Source of the DNA: Lacinutrix neustonica
Lineage (GTDB): Bacteria > Bacteroidota > Bacteroidia > Flavobacteriales > Flavobacteriaceae
Direction: 5' to 3'
NCBI RefSeq assembly: GCF_026625145.1
Contig: NZ_CP113088.1
Span: 2,335,501-2,399,500 of the forward strand
Length of the DNA stretch: 64,000 nucleotides
The translations under genes and the position numbers were made by a program. The stretch's first letter is position 1, and each line of letters opens with the position of its first letter. Below the pieces are notes generated by a model. The model was not told where the DNA came from. It was given only the letters and a program-made list of their open reading frames with translations, and searched no databases. Shown piece after piece: positions 29,854-39,389 of the stretch.

Positions 29854-30449
29854 ACCATCACTTTTTGCTCTATATTGATGGTTGCGGTTTCTTTTAGTAA
29901 TGAATGATTAAACGGGTACACAGGAAGGCTCTTAAGAAATCAAAAACGCCTAAGGAAGTAAAGCATATATTTATTGTATGAATACTTTAAAGACAGGTTA
30001 TCAATAAGTAAAGACTACAATGTTGACGATAAAACCTTATTATTAATAACACTGGTGGATTTACACCTATGTATTTTGATAAAATTTAACTTTTTAAACA
30101 TATTAACACAGGTTATATTGTTTTCTTGAAGTTCTCTCTGAATTAGGAACACACTATCCCCTATATTATTGTCAGGGTATGTCAAGTGTCAAGTCAGCTG
30201 ATGAGGACCCGTTACAAAGCTCACTTGTGCTATTCACTAGGAATAGAACTAAAAAACAACTCAATCCCATCTACAAATGGAGTAATTTTGGATAACGATT
30301 ATATAAAACATGAACTGTTGAGTTTTTTCTGTTAAATAATTAGTAATTTCACCCAAAATATGAAAACCATAATTAATTTCTAAGTCTATTAATTGTGGTT
30401 TTTCTTTACAATACATTTACATTGCAAGCTAAAAATTTACAGTTAATAG
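29854..30449. other. 596-bp intergenic region, probable decayed sequence
   Basis: There is no intact gene. A short open stretch (about 29980-30130, YEYFKDRLSISKDYNVDD then TLLLITLVDLHLCIL) has no start and no family I know. It may be a gene remnant. A strong terminator-like hairpin follows at 30363-30403. Confidence 0.4.
30363..30403 (+). terminator. Strong hairpin with T-run 47 bp before the flippase gene
   Basis: AAAACCATAATTAAT pairs with ATTAATTGTGGTTTT (15 bp, one wobble) across a 10-base loop, followed by T residues. It ends the upstream unit or acts as an attenuator in the leader of the Wzx-Wzy unit. Confidence 0.75.
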
Positions 30450-31911
30450 ATGAATAAACTAAGTCGTGATTTATTTTTTAGCACAGCCTTTTCTGTAGTG
30501 AATGTGCTTTTCAATATGTGGCTAATTAAGGAAGCAGAATTTATGCTCTCGGCAATTGCGTTAGGTGTTTTCTTATTGATACGTAGGGTTGCTGCAACGT
30601 TTTCTAATTTAAGTCAGTTAGGAACTTCTCAAGCTATAATTCGTTTTGTTAGTTTAAGTAGAAATGATATAGATAAAAAGAGAGTATATTTTTTTATATC
30701 ATTTTCTCGGTTGGTTTATGAGTGTTCTTATTTTAATTGTTCTCTATTTCTTAATCGGTCAATATTTAGGAGATATAGCTTATGACGGGAATGTTAATAG
30801 CAAAAAATATATGCTATTAACATTATGGTATATTGCTATACTACATTTGAGTTATTTAGTGCAGCCCTATTTTTTAACCAAACGAAACGTTATTATATAT
30901 AATGTTATTAACACATTAAATGCGAGTGTAATACTCATTTTTTCTTTTTTTTCTTTTTCTAAAAACCCCAGTTTAGAATTCATTTTGAATTCTGCTTTTT
31001 TTGTAATGTCTGCATTGCAAATTGTACTCATGTTATATATTATAGTTAAGCTTAAACTATACAATGTACCATCAAAAAAGAAGATCAAAACAGAATTAAA
31101 ATCTTTTTATACGTATAGCATCCCTCGATCAGCAATAACGTTTTCAGATATGTTTCTATTGACTATAGGGTCTCTTTTGGTTTCTAAAGACGAAAAAATA
31201 ATTGCTTCTTTTTTAATCGCTTTAGTAATTTCGAGAATGGTATTAGTGGTATTACAACCAGTATCAAAATTATCTTCGGTAATTATTGGTAATGATAATG
31301 CTATAGAGAAACAAAAACAAGCGATTAATTTAATGACAGGGGCGATTATTTATATCACACTATTGTTTGTAATATTATTAGCTACATGGTTAGACGTTTT
31401 GTTAAATTTTTGGTTAACAAATCCGGAGACAATTAAAAATGTTTTATATGCTTTTGGCTTTATTGTTTTCGGTCTTATACCCTATGCTTTTTTTCAAGGC
31501 TTAAAAGGAATAATAGAGATTAAATTTTTTAAACCCTACAATTTGTATTCGCTTATTATAGCTTTAATAATACATATAGTATTGTACTTCATCCTTAAAA
31601 ATTTCTATTCTACATTAGCGGCGCTTTCTATATCATTAGCATTAGCGTTTATCTCTTTGGGAATAAATACAGCCATATGGTGTAGAAAAGATTTTTTTGG
31701 AAATAAATATTTTAGATTTGAAGTATTAATATTTTTAGGAGTTATATTGTTTATAGCAAACTATTTTGCTAATAAATATTTTAATAATATACTTGGTTTT
31801 ATAATATTTACCTTAATATCTACATTTTTATATGTTAGTATAATATTTATAGTAAAACCATCTTTTATCAAAGAAGCTATTAATGTTTTATTAAAAAGAA
31901 AGACACTTTAG
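30450..31911 (+). CDS. Wzx-type polysaccharide flippase; one frame lesion
   Basis: 486 residues after restoring TCCGG at 30705 (FISFSGWFMSVLILIVLYF). There are about 12-14 membrane helices, and the N-terminal FSTAFSVVNVLFNMWLI and QLGTSQAIIRF are typical of the oligosaccharide flippase (MOP) superfamily. It would flip lipid-linked repeat units across the inner membrane. It is followed by polymerase-like genes. Confidence 0.8.
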
Positions 31912-31990
31912 GGATAAAAACACATTTTTAATTATCATCTAAACCGAATCTAAATTTCCGTAATTAGAATTAGTCTTCGAAGAATATATT

Positions 31991-33226
31991 ATGGTAAATA
32001 ATACTAAATTTAAAATAAATTTTAAAAGTTCAGAACTTGTTTTTTTACTTTTGTTGGGAGTGTTTTCTACACTTCCTTTAGAAAAAGTAAATCCTAAATT
32101 TGTATTCTGCCTGTTTGTTGTTCAATTTATTTTAATAATAAAGAAGCGAAATTTTAAATTTAAAACCACTCCTTTTTTTTGGATGCTTATGGCACTTTAT
32201 GCCATTAATTTTATAGGCTTACTTTATACAGAAGATCTAAACAAAGGGCTCATGATAATTACTAGGCAAGTAAGCCTTTTTTTATTCCCACTATTTTACA
32301 TAAGTTACAACTTAAAGAATATTAAGTTGTTATTCAAGGTGTATTGTTGCGCTATTTTTATACTTCTAATAACTCTTGAAATCTACACGCTATATCGATT
32401 TTTCTATCAAAGTGATATTTTTCCATTGGATTTAGAATTGTTCCTATCGTTTAGATATACTGGTGCGGAACTAACAAAATTAATAGGTGTTCACAACGCA
32501 TATTTAGGGATGTATATCATACTTTCTAACGTATTAATTATTTCATTTTTAAAAGAAATTAAAAAGAGTAGTTTATTCATTTTATTATTATTAATAATTT
32601 CCTTTCAATCGTTATTTATTATGCAAATGGTTGCAAAAACGGCGATAATAATTAACATATTAATAATAATTCCATCATTATTTTATTTGTTGATCACTAA
32701 AAAAAAAATAAAAACTTTGCTTTTTTTATTAATCCTATTAGCGGGTGTTTTTTATTTTACAACGACCAAATTTAAGCTACCGCTAAACAGGATTTCAGAT
32801 CGTATTGAAGAGTTAAGTAATACTACAAACAGTAATAGAGAAACAAGGGTTGTACTATGGAAATCTGCAATGCCATTATTAAAAGAAAATATTGTTTTTG
32901 GGGTTGGAACTGGTGATGGGAATAAAGTTTTAATTGAAAATTATAAAAACAATGGACTAAAAACAAATACGAATATACATAACCAGTATTTGGATTACTT
33001 ATTACGTGTTGGACTGTTTGGGTTGTTGGTTTTTATAGCTGTTATTGGATATGCAGTTTACCTATCAGTTAAACTAAATAATTATGTATATTTTTGCTTT
33101 CTAATACTTGTTTTAGGCAGCTGTTTTACTGAAAACATATTAAGTAGACAATGGGGAATTATATTCTTTGCGAGTTTCAATTATTTACTTTACCTAAACG
33201 CGAGAAATACTTATAAATGGGAATAA
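31991..33226 (+). CDS. O-antigen ligase/polymerase (Wzy_C) family membrane protein
   Basis: 411 residues with about 10 membrane helices. A large periplasmic loop near the C-terminal part carries WKSAMPLLKENIVFGVGTGD and NIHNQYLDYLLRVGLFG, the Wzy_C/WaaL signature with the conserved His. It polymerises repeat units or ligates glycan to a lipid. It overlaps the next gene by 10 bp. Confidence 0.8.
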   Translation: MVNNTKFKINFKSSELVFLLLLGVFSTLPLEKVNPKFVFCLFVVQFILIIKKRNFKFKTTPFFWMLMALYAINFIGLLYTEDLNKGLMIITRQVSLFLFPLFYISYNLKNIKLLFKVYCCAIFILLITLEIYTLYRFFYQSDIFPLDLELFLSFRYTGAELTKLIGVHNAYLGMYIILSNVLIISFLKEIKKSSLFILLLLIISFQSLFIMQMVAKTAIIINILIIIPSLFYLLITKKKIKTLLFLLILLAGVFYFTTTKFKLPLNRISDRIEELSNTTNSNRETRVVLWKSAMPLLKENIVFGVGTGDGNKVLIENYKNNGLKTNTNIHNQYLDYLLRVGLFGLLVFIAVIGYAVYLSVKLNNYVYFCFLILVLGSCFTENILSRQWGIIFFASFNYLLYLNARNTYKWE

Positions 33227-34567
33227 CCTATATACTTATATTTGTTTTATTATTACATGTTTATCTGTTTAGAAAACTCATTTTTAAATGGAATGTTTTT
33301 AGTGTTTTTTTTATAGCCACACTTATTTTTTCTATAATAGGAATTCTTTTATTTCCTTTTATCAAACCATTTGTTTATCAAGAATTTTGGACTTTTAAAG
33401 TTAGTTTAATTACAGATGCCCAAATTATTAAAACGCAATGTATTAGTGTTGGAGGTGTTTTAATGGTTTTATATTCTTACTCATTAGTTTTAATGTTTGT
33501 GCACGGTAAAATAATAACAATTAATCATTTAAAAATTAACGTACCTATTGTAGATAACCTAAGCAAATCTAACTATTACTTTATCCTTTTTTGCATAGCT
33601 ATTTTTCTGTTTGTTTATATTATATTGAAAAGAGACACACTTATTTTTGGTCTTTTTGATGGTCTAATAGGAAGAGATTCAAACGCATTATTGTCCTCTA
33701 GAAAAAGTATTACTTCCAATTATTTATATGTAATAATAACATATAATTTACTGCCTTTTTTAACAATTATTTCACTCTATGTGACTATTAACAGTAAAAG
33801 TTCATTAAATAAGTTTATATTCTTGTTGTTATTATTTACTTCAATAATCTTAATTTTATTATTATTTCAAAAAAGACCATTAATCCTATTTTTGCTTTGT
33901 TTTGCATTAGCTGGGTATGTTTTTAAAAAACATTCCAATTTCAAAAAAGTTAAAAAAATTAGAAGTAGAAAATACGTAATAAGGCGTTTTATCTTTATTG
34001 GATTAAGTTTGTTCTTTTTATTAATGTTATTATACTATTCTCGGAACTAATTATAAGTTTGAAAATCTTTTTCAAGCAATAAAAAAACTTACAGAAGTAT
34101 CTTTAGTCCGAATTTTTGGAAGATTATCACTTCCTTCCTTTTTCTATGTAAATTATTTTCCAAAAGTCGAGGACCATTATGGTATTAAAAACATAGGGAC
34201 TTTAGGGAAAATTTTCAGATACGACGTATTTCTAGATGGTCGCGTTCTATTTAATTATTATTCATCAAGAAAACAAGGTGGATCTTTAGCCATATCATCT
34301 ATAATGGATTTTTACGGTGCATTTGGGTATTATGGTTTGTTTTTTGGGACATTATTTCTAGGTGGTTTTTTTGCCCTATTAGATAGCTTTTTAGAGAAAC
34401 TGGAGAGAAATGTAGTCAACATAGTATTTATAATATTTTGCTTTGTGTTCGCATATTATCTATCTCAAGCAAGCCTACCTAGATCATTTTTAGGTTATGG
34501 TTTTTTCTTCTTTATAATAATGTGGGTGTTTTTACAAAAAAATTTTAAAATTAAATTTCGGCTATGA
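33217..34567 (+). CDS. Wzy-like oligosaccharide repeat-unit polymerase; one frame lesion
   Basis: 449 residues after restoring TCCGGA at 34039 (LLYYSGTNYKFENLF). It is multi-spanning with a large loop containing LPSFFYVNYFPKVEDHYG and GSLAISSIMDFYGAFGYYG. That late loop plus a C-terminal helix pair is characteristic of O-antigen polymerases. Hydrophobicity and position after Wzx support the call; the specificity cannot be read. It overlaps the next start by 4 bp. Confidence 0.65.
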
Positions 34568-35772
34568 ATTTAATAAAGAAAAATATAGATGCTATAATAT
34601 TTTTTTCTTTGATGGCCTTCTTGGTGGGCGATTTTTTGTCAAATCTTAAATATGAAAACTTTCGTTTTAGCAATACACCATTCTTTTATAGATATGCAGG
34701 TCTCATAAAATTATTGTTTGAAGTTTTCATGATTAGTTTAATATCCATTAACATGAAAAATTACTCTAGAACATTTTGGGTTTTAATCATAGTTTCTTTA
34801 ACATTTTTTATTAGCCAACTCTATTTAAGTAGTGTAATTGATTATGATATCAAGAGACATTTTTTAAGCGGGAATATATATTTTTATAACTGCTATATTT
34901 ACCTGCTAATTTTTGTCATTTTTATCGAGAATGTTGATGTAAAAAAAGAAACTTTTCAAAAAGCATATAAATATTTTGAGTATTTTTTATATATCAATGC
35001 TATCGCCATTGCTTTAGGTTTTTTATTTAAAATAGAAATATTTAGATCTTATGAGTACACCCCAAGATTTGGTTTTTCCGGCTTATTTTCGAAACCTGGA
35101 GAAGCTAGTTACATGTACGCTATTGCAATCATTGTTAGTTATTATCATTGGATATCGCATAGAAGTAAGTTTTTATTCTTTAAACTTTTACTGTTTATAA
35201 CATGTTCTTTATGTTTAGGTCAAAAAAAAGTATATTTATTTCTTCTCTTATTAGGAGTGGTTTTTTTAATACATAATAATAGATATAAAAAGTTTTTCAG
35301 GCTATTTCTCCCCTTCACAGTATTGATATTTATTTTATTCAAAGAAAATATTGTAACAGCAATTTTGAAATTTTCGCCTTTTTGGGAGAGTATATATCAT
35401 CAAAGCGGTTTAATATCTACTATAACATCTTATAGAAATGAACTATTAGAATTAGCTGCACTTCATATTGACAAAAACTGGACATTCATTAATTATATTG
35501 TAGGGGGACTTGATTTTAATACATTTAAAGTAGAATTCGAATTCATAGACTTATACCTGTTTTTAGGTATTTCAGGGGTGTTATATTATTTACACATAAC
35601 AAGTATGCTATTAAACAAAAACGATTTTTTAATGAGAAATTTAATAGTAATCGTATTTGTTACTAGTTTTTTTTCTCGGGGGTTACTATTAAACGTTACC
35701 TCTGTTATTTTTCTCTATATTGCTGTAAAGTTTATAATGCCTCCTGTTATCAATTCAAGTGTTCATAATTGA
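34564..35772 (+). CDS. Third Wzy-like multi-spanning membrane protein
   Basis: 402 residues with about 10 predicted helices (for example IIFFSLMAFLVGDFL, FLLLLGVVFLIH, NLIVIVFVTSFF). A loop GFSGLFSKPGEASYMYAIAI is followed by LGQKKVYLFLLL, the pattern seen in distant Wzy/EpsG-type polymerases. The role is inferred from context. Three polymerase-like genes in a row is unusual for one locus. Confidence 0.55.
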   Translation: MNLIKKNIDAIIFFSLMAFLVGDFLSNLKYENFRFSNTPFFYRYAGLIKLLFEVFMISLISINMKNYSRTFWVLIIVSLTFFISQLYLSSVIDYDIKRHFLSGNIYFYNCYIYLLIFVIFIENVDVKKETFQKAYKYFEYFLYINAIAIALGFLFKIEIFRSYEYTPRFGFSGLFSKPGEASYMYAIAIIVSYYHWISHRSKFLFFKLLLFITCSLCLGQKKVYLFLLLLGVVFLIHNNRYKKFFRLFLPFTVLIFILFKENIVTAILKFSPFWESIYHQSGLISTITSYRNELLELAALHIDKNWTFINYIVGGLDFNTFKVEFEFIDLYLFLGISGVLYYLHITSMLLNKNDFLMRNLIVIVFVTSFFSRGLLLNVTSVIFLYIAVKFIMPPVINSSVHN

Positions 35773-35888
35773 GTATAATTCTTGGGTTTGTATCAAATTA
35801 AAACTAATTTCGCATAAAATTTTGACCTTCGCATAAAAAGCCACCTTGTAACTATCATATTCTATTATAAAGGATATTAAAATTTTTA

Positions 35889-37003
35889 ATGAAAAAGATA
35901 AAATTAGCAATAGTATATCAAGTAATTTTCCATTACAGAATTCCGTTCTATAAGGAGATTGAGAGAGATAAAGACTTTAATTCTATTATACTACATGGAA
36001 GTGGTATTAAAGGAACAAAAATCAGAAATGCAAATAATGATCTTAAGAGTGTCTTAGAAATTAAATCTTTAAAAATGCCTTTCAAACAGCAGGGAGAAAA
36101 AAGGTATTTTTCTTTTTTTCCGTTCTTATTTTTCTCTTTAATAAAACAAAACCCTGAAGTAATATTAATTGAATCGACCTCTGTACCTAACTGTTTATCC
36201 GCTTTGTTTTACGCTAAGTTATTTAGGAGGAAGATCATTTATTGGACCTTAGGAAGTGTTAAAAACAAAGCACTTTCTTACCCCGTAAGAAAAATAGATA
36301 AGCTCATTAATTATATTGAAAAACAAACGGACGCAATATTTGCATACAGCTCATTTACAAAAAGATATTTTACATCAAGAAACATCAATCCGGAGAAAAT
36401 ATTTGTCGGCGTAAACGTTTTAGACACTAGAGAGATCCTTAAATTAAAAAAGGAATTTACCAATTCTCAAAACTTTAGAATATTATTTGTAGGAACAATT
36501 ATACCAGAAAAAAAGTTAGAATTGCTATTAGATGTTTTTTTGAAATTAGAAAAAAAACATAAAAACACATATTTAGACATTGTAGGCTCGGAGCACAATA
36601 TTATGAAGATTTAAAAACAAAATATGAAAACACATCTGATAATTTAATTTTTCATGGAAGACAAACAGAGGGTCTAAGTAGCTTTTATTTCAAATCAAAT
36701 TTATTTGTCCTTCCAGGGCTTGGAGGTTTGGCAATTTCAGAATCTATGGCTTATGGATTACCCGTAATAGCATCTACAGCAGATGGAACGGAAAAAGATT
36801 TAATTGTAAATAACATTACAGGTATTCTTATTGAAGAGATGACTTCAGAAACCCTATTTACACAAATTGAAACTCTTTATAACAATAGAGATCTTTTAAA
36901 AAAAATGGGAGAAAACGCTAAAAAAGCAATTGAATCTTCATATAGTTTTGAGAACTACTATAAAAATTTTAAAGAGAGTGTGAAATATGCCTGCAAAAAA
37001 TAA
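35889..37003 (+). CDS. GT4-like glycosyltransferase; one frame lesion
   Basis: 371 residues after restoring TCCGGA at 36588 (DIVGSGAQYYEDLKTKYE). The N-terminal half has AIVYQVIFHYRIPFYKEIE and the C-terminal GT-B half has ILFVGTIIPEKKLELLLD, then LPGLGGLAISESMAYGLPVI with the conserved Glu of the EX7E region. It adds a sugar to the lipid-linked repeat unit; the donor is unknown. Here the gene appears as two frames. Confidence 0.8.
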
Positions 37004-37030
37004 ATAAAGCGCAAAAGCTATTAAATAAAA

Positions 37031-38062
37031 ATGAAACTTAAGAGAATACATAAAATAAAAAATGCAGAGATCACACATTACTTTTGTAATGACGATATTA
37101 TTACTAGTAAATTTAACAAAATATATGTAAAATATAAAGATTACAACTGTATTGTAAAACTCCCAACTGATTTAATAGGTACTGTATTTGGGTTATTTCG
37201 AATTACGAGGCGCGCATTAAGGCTAGATAAATGTAATGTATTTGTTACTGGAAATTTTTTAATCATTATTAGAAAACATAAGGTTTACAGTTATAATCTA
37301 GAGACTAAAGAATTAAAAGAAACTTTACAATTAAAGAATTGTAGAAATGTTCTTCATCAATCTATTGGAGAAACCAATACAGGAGAGCTCTTTTTTGGTG
37401 AATACGGAAACAATGGAGAACGTAAGCCAGTCAATGTGTACAAAAGTATAGATAAAGGGCTTTCTTGGCAAGTGGTCTACACTTTTAAATCAGGAGAAAT
37501 TAAGCATGTTCATGGTTGTTACTATGACAAATATGAAAACAAAATCTGGACACTTACTGGAGATTTCAAGAAAGAAAATATAATAATGAAATCTAATTTA
37601 GATTTTACAGAGAATGAGAAAATTGGAGATGGAAGTCAAAAATATAGAGCCGTAAATGTGTTTTTTACATTAGAAAATGTCCATTGGATAATGGACTCTC
37701 CATTAGAGAAAAGTTATCATTACACATTACATAGAAAAACAAATAAAATTACAAGAAAATCTCTTTTCCCGGGTCCAGTTTGGTATTTAAAAAAACTAGA
37801 AGACGGCTATTATATTGCAGCAACATCTGTAGAAATTGGAGAAGGGGTTCTCTCTAAAGAAGCACAATTATTTGTAAGTAAAGACTTGGAAAATTGGGAA
37901 AGTGTATACAAGTTTCCAAAAGACATTTTTCCAATGCGATACTTTAAATGGGGAGTTATAGGTTTTGCAGATGGAAAACAGAGCAGTAAAAGTTTTGCTA
38001 TTCATTTTGAAGCCTTAAAAAAAGTAGATGGTAAATCCTATATCTGTTCACTAAATGAGTAA
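37031..38062 (+). CDS. Putative beta-propeller (sialidase-fold-like) protein of unknown function
   Basis: 343 residues. It contains BNR-like repeats such as YKSIDKGLSWQVVYTF and FVSKDLENWESVYKF, separated by beta-rich segments, with no signal peptide, so it is probably cytoplasmic. Catalytic sialidase residues are not evident. Its overlap with the next gene (8 bp) and position among glycosyltransferases suggest a glycan-related role. It could be a sugar-binding or accessory protein. Confidence 0.5.
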   Translation: MKLKRIHKIKNAEITHYFCNDDIITSKFNKIYVKYKDYNCIVKLPTDLIGTVFGLFRITRRALRLDKCNVFVTGNFLIIIRKHKVYSYNLETKELKETLQLKNCRNVLHQSIGETNTGELFFGEYGNNGERKPVNVYKSIDKGLSWQVVYTFKSGEIKHVHGCYYDKYENKIWTLTGDFKKENIIMKSNLDFTENEKIGDGSQKYRAVNVFFTLENVHWIMDSPLEKSYHYTLHRKTNKITRKSLFPGPVWYLKKLEDGYYIAATSVEIGEGVLSKEAQLFVSKDLENWESVYKFPKDIFPMRYFKWGVIGFADGKQSSKSFAIHFEALKKVDGKSYICSLNE

Positions 38063-38573
38063 TAATATATTTTCAAACACGCTCGATCATCAAGAGAATT
38101 TAAGACTAAACTTAGGAAATTTAACGGTATTTAACCAGGATATATTTCAATTAGTTAATGGTACTACAGTATCAATTAAAATACAGAATAAAAGTACTTA
38201 TAAAGAATTAAATGGGTATACTACTTTTAAAATTATTAGACTTGATGACATTCAATGTTTAAGAAGTAATATTATTAAATTAGACAGTAGACAAAAAAAG
38301 TGGTGCAATAAAATTCTTAGATTCTTAGAATACCGTTTTAGTAGCTTAAAACAAAGGTTTAAAATAAACTATGCAAATCCTAAAGAACGCACGTTATTTA
38401 TTCAAAACCTAATATCTCTACTGCTAGAGTATGCTTATGTTTCAAAGGATGCAAGATTTTTAAGCTTAGCAGTAAAATTACAGAGAGTAAAAGAATTTAG
38501 AAATACAAAAAACCATTCGGTTCAAAGCTCATATAATATTTTATTATCTAAATATTTAATCGATAATTTTTAA
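38055..38573 (+). CDS. Hypothetical protein of the polysaccharide locus
   Basis: 172 residues, no signal peptide or membrane helix. The N-terminal half is beta-rich, the middle is basic (KKWCNKILRFLEYRF) and the C-terminus is helical (ISLLLEYAYVSKDARFLSLA). I recognise no family. It overlaps its upstream neighbour and precedes a formyltransferase by 3 bp, so it is part of the same operon. Confidence 0.5.
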   Translation: MSNNIFSNTLDHQENLRLNLGNLTVFNQDIFQLVNGTTVSIKIQNKSTYKELNGYTTFKIIRLDDIQCLRSNIIKLDSRQKKWCNKILRFLEYRFSSLKQRFKINYANPKERTLFIQNLISLLLEYAYVSKDARFLSLAVKLQRVKEFRNTKNHSVQSSYNILLSKYLIDNF

Positions 38574-38576
38574 AAA

Positions 38577-39380
38577 ATGAGAGATAGAAAAAGAATAGCT
38601 GTATTTTCTCCAAATCCAAAGAGTTTATATACAACATCAGTTTGCGAACTATTACTCCGCAATGACATTATTATAGAAGATGTGTTTGTCAAAAAGTTTA
38701 CTATTTCAAGATTTCAAAAAGAATTTTCAAGAGATGGCTTTAGATTGATAAAAAAAATTTGGAATAAGTTGATTTTGCAAGAAAAAGCATATAATGGTTT
38801 TACACATGTAGAAAATATAATTTCTTTTAGAGAAAAAGAGAAAATAAAACTCAACAACGTAAAAGAGTTAAAAAAGAAAGGAATAGGTGTTCATTTTGTA
38901 AACGATTTGAATGATATAAGTGTTGAAAAAATATTAAGAGCTAAAAAAGTAGATGCAGTTGTGTTTACTGGAGGCGGTTTAATAAGAGAGAATATTATTA
39001 AAAACGCTGGAGCTGGGGTTTTTAACTGCCATATGGGAAAACTACCGGAATACAGAGGGATGGACGTTGTAGAGTGGCCGTTATTTAAGAAAGATTTTAA
39101 TAATTTAGGCTTTACCGTTCATTTTATGGACAAAGGAGTAGATACTGGAGATATTTTAGAAGTTGTTAGTGTAGAGATACATAAAGAAGATGATAGTATA
39201 AAAACACTTCGAGCAAGATTTGAACCATTAATGACTAAGAATTACGTAAAAACCATAACCGCTTTTTTAAATGGAGAAATAGAACCTAAGAAACAATTAT
39301 TAGATGATGGAAAGCAATATTATATTATTGATGAATATATGAAAGAAATTGCAGACCAAAACCTAAAATCTTACAGATAA
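38577..39380 (+). CDS. Formyltransferase-family protein (possible sugar N-formyltransferase)
   Basis: 267 residues. It has the folate-formyltransferase signature GAGVFNCHMGKLPEYRGMDV (Asn-x-His plus Leu-Pro-x-Tyr-Arg-Gly) and the downstream Asp in MDKGVDTGDIL. Met-tRNA formyltransferases have the same core, but the locus suggests transfer to an amino sugar nucleotide, which would match the bacillosamine-type genes downstream. The substrate is inferred. Confidence 0.75.
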   Translation: MRDRKRIAVFSPNPKSLYTTSVCELLLRNDIIIEDVFVKKFTISRFQKEFSRDGFRLIKKIWNKLILQEKAYNGFTHVENIISFREKEKIKLNNVKELKKKGIGVHFVNDLNDISVEKILRAKKVDAVVFTGGGLIRENIIKNAGAGVFNCHMGKLPEYRGMDVVEWPLFKKDFNNLGFTVHFMDKGVDTGDILEVVSVEIHKEDDSIKTLRARFEPLMTKNYVKTITAFLNGEIEPKKQLLDDGKQYYIIDEYMKEIADQNLKSYR

Positions 39381-39389
39381 GACTAAGCG

